From assembly GCF_010685995.1 (NCBI RefSeq), contig NZ_JAAGWK010000015.1, positions 1 to 64,000 on the forward strand: a stretch of DNA of 64,000 nt, read 5' to 3'. The DNA is from Goekera deserti. Its GTDB lineage: Bacteria; Actinomycetota; Actinomycetes; Mycobacteriales; Geodermatophilaceae. Shown here piece after piece: positions 28,091-35,619 of this stretch; within the stretch, counting starts at the first letter, position 1; each line of letters starts with the position of its first letter. The translations under genes were made by a program, and so were the position numbers. The notes below the pieces were generated by a model, which worked only from the letters and a program-made list of their open reading frames with translations, did not search any database and had not been told where the DNA came from.

Positions 28091-29068
28091 TCACAGCAGC
28101 ACCGCCCCGACGGCGACCGCGGTGGTCACCGCGACGAGGAAGGTGACCGGGGCGAAGCGCACGGCGAACCGGCGGCCGAACGTGCCGGCCTGCAGCGCGA
28201 TCAGCTTGACGTCCACCGCGGGGCCGACCACCAGGAACGCCAGCCGCGCGGTCAGCGAGAACGACGTGAGCCCGGCGGCGACGAACGCGTCGGCCTCCGA
28301 GCAGATGGCCAGCACCACCGCCAGCCCGGCCAGCACCAGGACGGCGAGCACGGGCGAGTCCGCGACCGTGTCCAGCCAGGCCCGCGGCACCACGACGTTC
28401 AGCGTGGCCGCGGTGAGCCCGCCGACCACCAGGAAGCCCCCGGCGTGCAGCAGGTCGTGCCGCATCGAGTCCAGGAACGTCGCCGTCCGGCCGCGCTCGG
28501 GCCCGGGCGCCTGCTCCGGCAGCCGGATCCAGTCCGACCGGCCGAGCAGGGTCCACAGCCAGCCCATCACCAGCGCGACCAGCAGCGAGGCGAGGAAGCG
28601 GGCGGCGACCATCTCCGGGTCGCCGGGGAAGGCCACCGCGGTCGCGACCAGGACGACGGGGTTCACCGCCGGCGCGGACAGCAGGAAGGCCAGCGCCGCC
28701 GCCGGGGTGACGCCGCGCCGGACCAGGCTGCCGGCCACCGGCACCGACGCGCACTCGCAGCCGGGCAGGGCGAGACCGGAGATGCCGGCCACCGGCACCG
28801 CCAGCGCCGGCCGCGAGGGCAGCACCCGGGTGAAGAAGGACGGCGGCACCAGCGTGCCGATCGCCGCCGACAGCAGCACGCCGAGCACCAGGAACGGCAG
28901 CGCCTGCAGGCAGACGGCGACGAAGACCGTGCTCCAGGCCTGCACCGCCGGCCGGCTGAGCAGGTCCGGCGCGGTCAGCCGCAGCGCGACGACCAGCGCG
29001 ATCGCCGCGACGAGCAGGTCGGTGGACTGCAGCCGTGCCCGGCGGGCGCTCGTACCGGCCGTCGCCAT
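28091..29068 (-). CDS. UPF0718 (DUF318) permease
   Basis: A 325-aa integral membrane protein with about eight helices. The conserved motif is GLALPGCECASVPVAGSLVR with paired Cys, followed by FLLSAPAVNPVVLVATA and later ICSEADAFVAAGL. The family is a putative metal-related transporter. The ATG at 29068 is preceded by GGAGGG; an ATG 8 codons upstream (29092) lies inside the operator-like sequence and is less likely. It is divergent from the pacL1/ctpC-like pair. Confidence 0.9.
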   Translation of the reverse strand: MATAGTSARRARLQSTDLLVAAIALVVALRLTAPDLLSRPAVQAWSTVFVAVCLQALPFLVLGVLLSAAIGTLVPPSFFTRVLPSRPALAVPVAGISGLALPGCECASVPVAGSLVRRGVTPAAALAFLLSAPAVNPVVLVATAVAFPGDPEMVAARFLASLLVALVMGWLWTLLGRSDWIRLPEQAPGPERGRTATFLDSMRHDLLHAGGFLVVGGLTAATLNVVVPRAWLDTVADSPVLAVLVLAGLAVVLAICSEADAFVAAGLTSFSLTARLAFLVVGPAVDVKLIALQAGTFGRRFAVRFAPVTFLVAVTTAVAVGAVLL

Positions 29069-29086
29069 GGGCCCTCCGGTGGTCCA

Positions 29087-29107
29087 GCGCATGATTCCCG
29101 TTAGCGT
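29087..29107. promoter_or_regulatory. Operator-like site and promoter between permease and PacL1 genes
   Basis: GCGCATGATTCCCG at 29087-29100 shares the ATGATTCCCG core with the operator at 32475, with weaker left-arm symmetry. TAGCGT at 29102-29107 could be the -10 box of the rightward PacL1/CtpC operon. Which of the two divergent promoters the site controls is unclear. Confidence 0.4.
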
Positions 29108-29155
29108 GAGGGGAGTCTGCCCCACGACAGTGCCGAACCTCGAGGAGTGCCGTTC

Positions 29156-29467
29156 ATGAGCGAGTCGTCGTCCCGAGCCGGGGGAGCTGCCCGGGTGTTG
29201 CGCAAGGCCGCCGGGACGGTGGCCACCGGCGTCGTCGGTGTGCTGGTCGTCCGCGCCGCCGAGCGCGGTGAGGGTGGCAGCCTGCCGCGCCGGGTGGCGG
29301 TGACCGCCACCCGCTGGGGCATCCTGGGCGCCCGCCGGGCGGAGTCGGTGGTGGAGCGCACCCGGCTGGCCGCCGGAGATGTGCGCGCGCAGGCCTATGC
29401 CGACCTCGGCGAGCAGGCCCCGCCGCCGGCCGACCGCTCGGCCGACCCGCACGACCACAGCCACTGA
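29156..29467 (+). CDS. PacL1-like (DUF1490) metal chaperone of a P-type ATPase
   Basis: A 103-aa protein. One hydrophobic segment (AAGTVATGVVGVLVVRAA, residues about 17-34) is followed by a basic helix and a short tail ending SADPHDHSH. In Mycobacterium tuberculosis the DUF1490 protein PacL1 (Rv3269) precedes CtpC, scaffolds it in the membrane and binds zinc through a similar C-terminal Asp/His motif. Here too the P-type ATPase follows, with a TGATG overlap. The ATG at 29156 follows GAGGAG at 29142-29147. Confidence 0.8.
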   Translation: MSESSSRAGGAARVLRKAAGTVATGVVGVLVVRAAERGEGGSLPRRVAVTATRWGILGARRAESVVERTRLAAGDVRAQAYADLGEQAPPPADRSADPHDHSH

Positions 29468-31683
29468 TGGCCCCGGACCCGGCCGTGCCGGTCGTCGTCG
29501 CCGATGCCGGCGGGCGGGTCCGGGTGCACGCCGCCGGACTCACCGGCTCGCCGTCGCGCGCGGTGCTGGCGGAGGACGCGCTGGACGCCGTGCCCGGGGT
29601 GCTCGCCGCGCAGGGCTTCCCGGTCACCGGGCACGTGGTGGTCTGGCTGACCGCCGACGCCGACCGCGCCGCGGTGCTCGCGGCCGTGTCGGCGGCGGCG
29701 GACCAGCCCGGCGACGCCGTGGTGGCGCGCCGTCCCCGGTCGGCCGACGTGGCCAACACCGAGCTGGTGCGGATCGCCGTGGGCGGTGCCGCGCTGGTGC
29801 TGCTGGGCGTGCGCCGCTACGGCCTGGGCCGGCCGCCGGTGCTCAGCGGCCGCAGCCGGTTCGCCGCGACCGTCGTCACCGTGTTCACCGGCTACCCGTT
29901 CGTCAAGGGGGCGGTCGGCGCGCTGGCCGGCAAGCGCAGTGCCGGGACCGACGCGCTGGTCACCGCGGCCACGTTCGCCAGCCTGCTGCTGCGGGAGAAC
30001 GTCGTGGCCCTCACGGTGCTGTGGCTGCTGAACATCGGGGAGTGGTTGCAGGCGCTCACCCTGCGCCGCACCCGCCGGGCGATCAGCGCGCTGCTGGCCG
30101 GCACCGAGACCACGGCGTGGGTGCTGGTGGAGGGCCGCGAGCCCGGGGACGCCGACGTCGAGCGCCAGGTCGACCTGGGCCAGCTGCGGGTCGGTGACCT
30201 GGTGGTGGTGCACGAGCAGGCCACCGTCGCCGTCGACGGCGAGGTGGTCGACGGTTCGGGCGTGGTGGACCAGGCCGCGATCACCGGTGAGCCGCTGCCG
30301 GTGTCGGTGACCGCGGGCTCCCGGGTGCACGCCGGGTCGGTGAACCTGCGCGGGCGGATCGTGGTGCGCGCCTCGGCCACCGGGTCGGACACCGCGATCG
30401 GCCGGATCATCTCCCGGGTCGAGCAGGCGCAGGACGACCGGGCGCCGATCCAGACCGTGGGCGAGGAGTTCTCCCGCCGCTTCGTGCCGGCGTCCTTCGC
30501 CCTCGCCGGGCTGACCTGGATGCTCACCCGGGACGTGCGCCGGGCGATGACGATGCTGCTGGTGGCCTGCCCGTGCGCGGTCGGGCTGTCCACACCGACG
30601 GCGGTGAGCGCAGCGATCGGCAACGGCGCCTCCCGCGGGGTGCTCATCAAGGGCGGCGCGCACCTGGAGGCCGCCGGCCGGGTCGACGCCGTGGTGTTCG
30701 ACAAGACGGGCACCCTGACCATCGGCCGGCCGGTGGTGACCAACATCGTCTCGTTCTCCCCGCTCTGGGAGCCCGAGCAGGTGCTGGGGTACGCGGCCAG
30801 CTCCGAGGTGCACTCCCGGCACCCGCTGGCCCAGGCGGTGATCCGCTCCACCGAGGAGCGGCACGTGTTCATCCCGCCGCACGAGGAGTGCGAGGTGCTG
30901 CTGGGCCTGGGCATGCGCACCCAGGCCGACGGGCGGGTGCTGCTGCTGGGCAGCGAGGCGCTGATGGCCAGCGAGGGCGTCGAGGTCGGGGCCGAGGCGG
31001 CGGGCTGGCTGGCCACGCTGCGCGCGGAGACCGAGACACCGCTGCTGCTGGCCGTGGACGGCGAGCTGGTCGGCCTGGTCAGCCTGCGCGACGAGATCCG
31101 GCCCGAGGCGCGCGAGGTGCTCACCGCGCTGCGGGCCACCGGTGTGCAGCGCGTCGTGATGCTCACCGGTGACCACACCGCCACCGCCGCGGCGGTGGCC
31201 GGGGCGCTGGACATCACCGAGTGGCGGGCCGAGGTGCTGCCCGAGCAGAAGCAGGACGTCGTCCTGGCGCTGCAGGCCGAGGGGCACACGGTCGCGATGA
31301 TCGGCGACGGCACCAACGACGCCCCGGCGCTGGCCGCCGCCGACATCGGCATCGCGATGGGCGTCTCGGGCACCGACGTCGCGGTGGAGACCGCCGACGT
31401 GGCGCTGGTCGGTGACGACCTGCGGCACCTGCTCGACCTGCGGGAGCTGGGTGGCCGCACCCTGCAGATCGTGCGGCAGAACTACGGCATGTCCATCGCC
31501 GTCAACGGCATCGGACTGCTCGTCGGCGCCGGGGGCGCGCTGTCCCCGGTGCTCGCCGCGGTGCTGCACAACGCCTCGTCGGTGGCCGTGGCGGGCAACT
31601 CCGCGCGCCTGGTCCGCTACCGCGGCGTGCGGCGGGCCGACCCGGCGATCGAGCCGGAGGGCCTGCTGCCGACCGGCGGCTGA
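29467..31683 (+). CDS. ctpC: CtpC-like P1B-type metal-transporting ATPase
   Basis: A 738-aa heavy-metal ATPase. Key motifs are AITGEPLPV, the membrane metal site ACPCAVGLSTPTA (Cys368, Cys370), the phosphorylated Asp412 in DKTGTLT, HSRHPLAQAV, and the hinge MIGDGTNDAPALAAADIGIAMG. The last helices carry LHNASSVAVAGNSARL, typical of the CtpC group. The N-terminal 100 residues lack the usual CxxC metal-binding domain. CtpC exports zinc (or manganese) in mycobacteria. Its pairing with a PacL1-like protein supports zinc efflux. Confidence 0.9.
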   Translation: MAPDPAVPVVVADAGGRVRVHAAGLTGSPSRAVLAEDALDAVPGVLAAQGFPVTGHVVVWLTADADRAAVLAAVSAAADQPGDAVVARRPRSADVANTELVRIAVGGAALVLLGVRRYGLGRPPVLSGRSRFAATVVTVFTGYPFVKGAVGALAGKRSAGTDALVTAATFASLLLRENVVALTVLWLLNIGEWLQALTLRRTRRAISALLAGTETTAWVLVEGREPGDADVERQVDLGQLRVGDLVVVHEQATVAVDGEVVDGSGVVDQAAITGEPLPVSVTAGSRVHAGSVNLRGRIVVRASATGSDTAIGRIISRVEQAQDDRAPIQTVGEEFSRRFVPASFALAGLTWMLTRDVRRAMTMLLVACPCAVGLSTPTAVSAAIGNGASRGVLIKGGAHLEAAGRVDAVVFDKTGTLTIGRPVVTNIVSFSPLWEPEQVLGYAASSEVHSRHPLAQAVIRSTEERHVFIPPHEECEVLLGLGMRTQADGRVLLLGSEALMASEGVEVGAEAAGWLATLRAETETPLLLAVDGELVGLVSLRDEIRPEAREVLTALRATGVQRVVMLTGDHTATAAAVAGALDITEWRAEVLPEQKQDVVLALQAEGHTVAMIGDGTNDAPALAAADIGIAMGVSGTDVAVETADVALVGDDLRHLLDLRELGGRTLQIVRQNYGMSIAVNGIGLLVGAGGALSPVLAAVLHNASSVAVAGNSARLVRYRGVRRADPAIEPEGLLPTGG

Positions 31684-31695
31684 CCCCCGCCCGGG

Positions 31696-32376
31696 TCAGC
31701 CGCGGTTCCGCCGGCGGCGCACGGTGACCAGGACCGCGGCCGCCGCGAGCAGCACACCGCCCCCGGCCGGCAGCCACGCCGGCACCCCGGACGGGGACGC
31801 CGGACGGGCCGCGGCCGGCTCGCTCGCCGCCGGCAGCGGGCTCGGCGCCGGGTCGGTGGCCGGCGGGGCCGGCGCGGCAGCCGGAGTGGGCGTCGTGCCG
31901 GCAGCCGGGGTCGGGGCCGGCGTCGGGGCGTAGGTGAAGCTGAGCGTGCCCTCCAGCCGGTGACCGTCGCCGGCGCCGACCGACCAGGCCACGGTGTGCA
32001 GGCCGGCCTCCAGCAGGGCGACCGGCTGGGTCAGCACCGCCCCGTCGGCGACGGCGGCGGCGGTGCCGACCCCCACCCCGGTGGGGCCGGTGACCAGCAC
32101 CTCCCGCACCCGCACGGCACCGCCGAAGGTCAGGGTGACCGCGCTCGGCGGCGCGACGACGGTGCTCCCGTCGGCCGGGTCGGTGGACACCAGCCGGGTG
32201 TGCGCCCGGGCGTCCGTGGCGGTGCCCAGCACCAGCGCCAGCGACAGGACCAGTGCCAGGACCAGTGCCGGGACCAGCGCCAGGACCCCGGTCGGGACCC
32301 GTGCGGGGACCACCCCGAGCAGCCCGGGGGCCGCCTGCCGTCGGGGGCTCGGACCGGTCGGTGCGGCCGTGGTCAT
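31696..32376 (-). CDS. CopC-domain exported protein
   Basis: A 226-aa protein. A long hydrophobic signal segment, partly built from LALVLALVLS-like repeats, ends near ARAHTRLVSTDPADGSTV, where the mature His-first CopC domain begins. It continues APPSAVTLTFGGAVRV and LEGTLSFTYAP. A Pro/Ala/Thr linker leads to a C-terminal helix and basic tail (VTVRRRRNRG). CopC domains bind copper through the N-terminal His. It is divergent from the ABC importer across 104 nt that contain the operator at 32475. Confidence 0.88.
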   Translation of the reverse strand: MTTAAPTGPSPRRQAAPGLLGVVPARVPTGVLALVPALVLALVLSLALVLGTATDARAHTRLVSTDPADGSTVVAPPSAVTLTFGGAVRVREVLVTGPTGVGVGTAAAVADGAVLTQPVALLEAGLHTVAWSVGAGDGHRLEGTLSFTYAPTPAPTPAAGTTPTPAAAPAPPATDPAPSPLPAASEPAAARPASPSGVPAWLPAGGGVLLAAAAVLVTVRRRRNRG

Positions 32377-32467
32377 CGGGGCGCTCCCTCGTCCTGCGTC
32401 GCGGTGGCGGCGTCGCCGTCCATGGTGCCCGGCCGGGTGCGTCGCCGGAGCGAGGAACGCCCACTGC

Positions 32468-32491
32468 TAGCCTGTCGGTAATGATTCCCGA
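32468..32491 (+). promoter_or_regulatory. Promoter and Zur-type operator of the metallophore-type importer
   Basis: TAGCCT (32468-32473) is a TAnnnT -10 box 7 nt before the ATG at 32481. The 17-bp palindrome TCGGTAATGATTCCCGA at 32475-32491 pairs at seven of eight positions and covers the transcription start and start codon, an ideal repressor position. Confidence 0.6.
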
Positions 32492-33305
32492 TATCGTAGG
32501 TGCCGGCGGTCGCCCCGCACTGGCGGTGCGTGGTCTCTCGATCTCCGTGCACGGCCGGGACCTGGTGCACGACGTCGACCTCACCGTCGCCCCCGGGCAG
32601 CGGCTGGCGCTGATCGGGGCGTCGGGCTCGGGCAAGTCGCTCACCGCCGGTGCGGTGCTCGGGCACCTGCCGCCCGGCGCCCGCGTGCGGGGCACGGTGC
32701 AGGTCGGCGGGCACGACGTGACCGGCGTGCACCCCGCCCGCCGCCCGGCCGCGGCCCGGGCGGCCGCCGTGGCCCAGGACTCGCTCACCGCGCTCAACCC
32801 ACTGGTGCCCGTCGGGGCGCAGCTGGCCACACCGCTGCGGCGCCGGGCAGGTCTGCGCGGCCCGGCCGTGGCCCGGCGCAGCGTCGAGCTGCTCATCGCC
32901 GTCGGCATCGAGGACCCGGCGCGGGTGCTGCGCAGCTGCGCCGGGGAGCTGTCCGGTGGGCAGCGCCAGCGGGTGTGCATCGCGATCGCCCTGGCGTCCG
33001 AGGCAGGCCTGCTCGTCGCCGACGAGCCGACCACCGCCCTGGACCTGGTCACCCAGGCCCAGGTGGTGGACGTCGTCCGGCGCGCCACGCAGGAGGCCGG
33101 GCTGCTGTTCATCACCCACGACGTCGCCGTCGCGGTCGCGCTGTGCGACACCGCGGTGGTGCTCGCGCACGGCCGCGTCGTCGAGCGCTGCTCGACCGCC
33201 GACCTGGCCCCGGACCCGCAGCACGCCTACACCCGCGACCTGGTGGCGGCGACTCGGCTGGACTCGGTCGCGCTGCGTCCCGGCGCGCCGGCGGTGGCCG
33301 GGTGA
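32481..33305 (+). CDS. Dipeptide/metallophore-type ABC importer ATPase 1 (DppD-like)
   Basis: A 274-aa ATPase. Walker A is GASGSGKSLTAGAVLG, followed by VAQDSLTALNPLVPVG, the signature ELSGGQRQRVCIAIAL, Walker B GLLVADEPTTALDL and LFITHDVAVA. This is the oligopeptide/nickel (OppD/NikD) branch. The ATG at 32481 is supported by the -10 box 7 nt upstream. It heads a four-gene operon with GTGA overlaps; the operator at its start suggests zinc control and a metal-chelate substrate. Confidence 0.88.
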   Translation: MIPDIVGAGGRPALAVRGLSISVHGRDLVHDVDLTVAPGQRLALIGASGSGKSLTAGAVLGHLPPGARVRGTVQVGGHDVTGVHPARRPAAARAAAVAQDSLTALNPLVPVGAQLATPLRRRAGLRGPAVARRSVELLIAVGIEDPARVLRSCAGELSGGQRQRVCIAIALASEAGLLVADEPTTALDLVTQAQVVDVVRRATQEAGLLFITHDVAVAVALCDTAVVLAHGRVVERCSTADLAPDPQHAYTRDLVAATRLDSVALRPGAPAVAG

Positions 33306-34084
33306 ACGGGCTGGTCGCCAGCGGCGTCACCCGGAGCCACCGGCTGCCGCGCCAGCGGCCCTGGTCCCGGCCGGGCCGGCACACCGCGGTGCACGGGGTG
33401 GACCTGCGGCTGGCCGCGGGGGAGTCCGTGGGGCTGGTCGGCTGCTCGGGGTCCGGGAAGTCCAGCCTGCTGCGCTGCCTGCTCGCCCTCGACCGCCCCG
33501 ACGCCGGGTCGGTCGGCTACGACGGCCGGCCGGTGGTCCCGGGCCCCGCGCACGCGTTGCGCTGGTTCCGCCGCCGGGTGCAGTACGTGCCACAGGACCC
33601 CGCCTCCACCCTGGACCCGCGGATGACCGTGGCCGCGCTGGTCGCCGAGCCGCTGCGGCACCTCGACGTGCCCGGCGACCCCGACGTCGTCGTCCGGTCG
33701 GCCCTGCAGCGGGTGGACCTGCCCGCCGAACTGGCCGGACGCCGACCCGGGGAGCTCTCCGGGGGCCAGGCGCAGCGGGTGGCCATCGCCCGCGCCCTGG
33801 CGCCCGGCCCGGCGCTGCTGCTGGCCGACGAGCCGGTCAGCGGGCTGGACCTGCCGGTCCGGCGGCAGGTGGTCGAGCTGCTCGCCGAGCTGTCGCTGCG
33901 TCAGGGGCTCGGCCTGCTGCTGGTCTCCCACGACCTGTCCGTGGTGTCCGCGCTCTGCTCCCGCACGGTCGTGCTGCACGACGGGCGGGTGGTCGAGGAC
34001 CGGCCCACCGGCGAGCTGGTCGCCGACCCGCGGCACCCGCGCACCCGGCTGCTCGTCGAGGCCGTGCCCCACCTGCCCTGCTGA
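33302..34084 (+). CDS. Dipeptide/metallophore-type ABC importer ATPase 2 (DppF-like)
   Basis: A 260-aa ATPase of the OppF/NikE type. Walker A is GCSGSGKSSLLRCLLAL, then YVPQDPASTLDPRMTV, signature ELSGGQAQRVAIARAL, Walker B LLLADEPVSGLDL and LLVSHDLSVVSALC. The GTG start overlaps the stop of ATPase 1. The heterodimer would drive the fused permease encoded downstream. Confidence 0.9.
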   Translation: MNGLVASGVTRSHRLPRQRPWSRPGRHTAVHGVDLRLAAGESVGLVGCSGSGKSSLLRCLLALDRPDAGSVGYDGRPVVPGPAHALRWFRRRVQYVPQDPASTLDPRMTVAALVAEPLRHLDVPGDPDVVVRSALQRVDLPAELAGRRPGELSGGQAQRVAIARALAPGPALLLADEPVSGLDLPVRRQVVELLAELSLRQGLGLLLVSHDLSVVSALCSRTVVLHDGRVVEDRPTGELVADPRHPRTRLLVEAVPHLPC

Positions 34085-34110
34085 CCCACCCCACGACGAC
34101 GAGGAACCAC

Positions 34111-35619
34111 GTGCCCACGAACCCCACCCGCCTGCCCCCGCGCCTGCTCGCCGGCGCCGCCGCCGCCCTGCTGCTGTCCGGCTGCTTCAGCGGCGGCACC
34201 GACACCGCTGCCGGCACCGACGACGGGCGGGTGTCCCTGGCCATGCTGCAGCCGCCGCGCTCCGGCCTGACCCCGCTGTCCGACGACGCGTTCAAGCTGT
34301 CCCGCTGGAGCACCGCGGAGACCCTGGTGACCCTGGACGACCTCGGTGAGGCCCAGCCCGCGCTGGCCACCGGCTGGACCCAGGTCGACGACCGCACCTG
34401 GCGGTTCACCGTCCGCTCCGGCGTCTCGTTCCACGACGGCACCGAGCTGACCGCCGAGCAGGCCGCGGCGTCGCTCACCGCCGCCACGCAGGCCGCGCCC
34501 AAACCCCGCATCCTGGACGGCGTCGATCTCACCGCCACCGCCGACGGGGACGACGTGGTGGTCACCACCGCCGACGTCGACCCGCTCGTCCCGCAGCGGC
34601 TGTCCAGCCCGCAGCTGGCCGTGCTCGCGGCGTCGGCCTACGCCCCCGACGGCACCGTCGACCCGGTCGGCACCGGGACGGGGCCGTTCGAGCTGGTCGC
34701 CGTGGACGGCACCTCCGGGGCCACCCTGGACCGGTTCGACGGCTACTGGGGCACCCCGGCCCGGGCATCCGGCATCGACGTCGACTTCGTGCCCGACGGC
34801 ACCGCCCGGGCCGCGGCCCTGCGCACCGGCACCGCCGACGTGGTGGAGGCCGTCCCGGTGTCCCAGGTGTCGCTGCTGGACCCGGACCTGGTGCACGAGG
34901 TGCCCATGCCGCGCACCAACACCCTCTACCTGAACACCGCGAGCGGACCGTTCGCCGACCCGGGGGTGCGTGCCGCGGCCCGCGAGGCGATCGACCGGGC
35001 CACCATCGTGGCCACCGTCTACGAGGGCCGGGCCGACGTCGCCGAGGGCCTGCTCGGCCCCGCGCTGCCGTGGGCCGCGGAGGGCCGCGGCGAGCTCGAC
35101 CTGCCGCCGGCCGGCGTGGTGCCGCCGGGGACGCGGATCACCCTGGGCACCTTCACCGACCGGGCCGAGCTGCCGGAGGTCGCCGTGCTCGTCCAGCAGC
35201 AGCTGGAGGCCGCCGGCTTCACCGTCACCCAGGACGTGCGCGAGTACGCGTTCATCGAGGCCGACGCCCTGGCCGGCGCGTTCGACGCCTTCATCCTGTC
35301 CCGCGCCACCGTGCTGGACTCCGGTGACCCGGTCGCCTACCTGACCAGCGACTTCTCCTGCGCCGGGTCGTTCAACATCGCCCAGCTGTGCGACCCGGCC
35401 GTCGACGCCGCGATCACCCGCGCCGCGCAGACCCCGGCCGGCGCCGAGCGGCGGGCTGCGGTGCTCCAGGCGGAGGCCGCGGTGCTGGCCACCGGCGCCG
35501 CCGTGCCGATGCTGCACGAGCGGGTGGTCCAGGGCGAGCAGGCCGGGGTGTCCGGTGCCGCCCGCGACCCCCGCGAGCGGGCGCTGATCACTGCGGACAC
35601 CACCAGCACCGGGCAGTGA
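34111..35619 (+). CDS. ABC importer substrate-binding lipoprotein (SBP family 5)
   Basis: A 502-aa lipoprotein. The GTG at 34111 follows GAGGAAC; the signal peptide ends in LLLSGC. The SBP_bac_5 fold is shown by ETLVTLDDLGEAQPALATGW, TWRFTVRSGVSFHDGTELTA and TNTLYLNTASGPFADPGVRA. This family binds peptides, nickel or metal-opine complexes. Under a zinc-type operator, a zincophore or staphylopine-like chelate is the best guess, but no biosynthetic gene for one is in the window. Confidence 0.88.
   Translation: MPTNPTRLPPRLLAGAAAALLLSGCFSGGTDTAAGTDDGRVSLAMLQPPRSGLTPLSDDAFKLSRWSTAETLVTLDDLGEAQPALATGWTQVDDRTWRFTVRSGVSFHDGTELTAEQAAASLTAATQAAPKPRILDGVDLTATADGDDVVVTTADVDPLVPQRLSSPQLAVLAASAYAPDGTVDPVGTGTGPFELVAVDGTSGATLDRFDGYWGTPARASGIDVDFVPDGTARAAALRTGTADVVEAVPVSQVSLLDPDLVHEVPMPRTNTLYLNTASGPFADPGVRAAAREAIDRATIVATVYEGRADVAEGLLGPALPWAAEGRGELDLPPAGVVPPGTRITLGTFTDRAELPEVAVLVQQQLEAAGFTVTQDVREYAFIEADALAGAFDAFILSRATVLDSGDPVAYLTSDFSCAGSFNIAQLCDPAVDAAITRAAQTPAGAERRAAVLQAEAAVLATGAAVPMLHERVVQGEQAGVSGAARDPRERALITADTTSTGQ

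Noticed and set aside
32221-32290. Tandem CCAGTGCCAGGACC-like repeat as a regulatory array
   Set aside because: It encodes the Leu/Ala/Val repeats of the CopC signal segment on the minus strand, so coding explains it.
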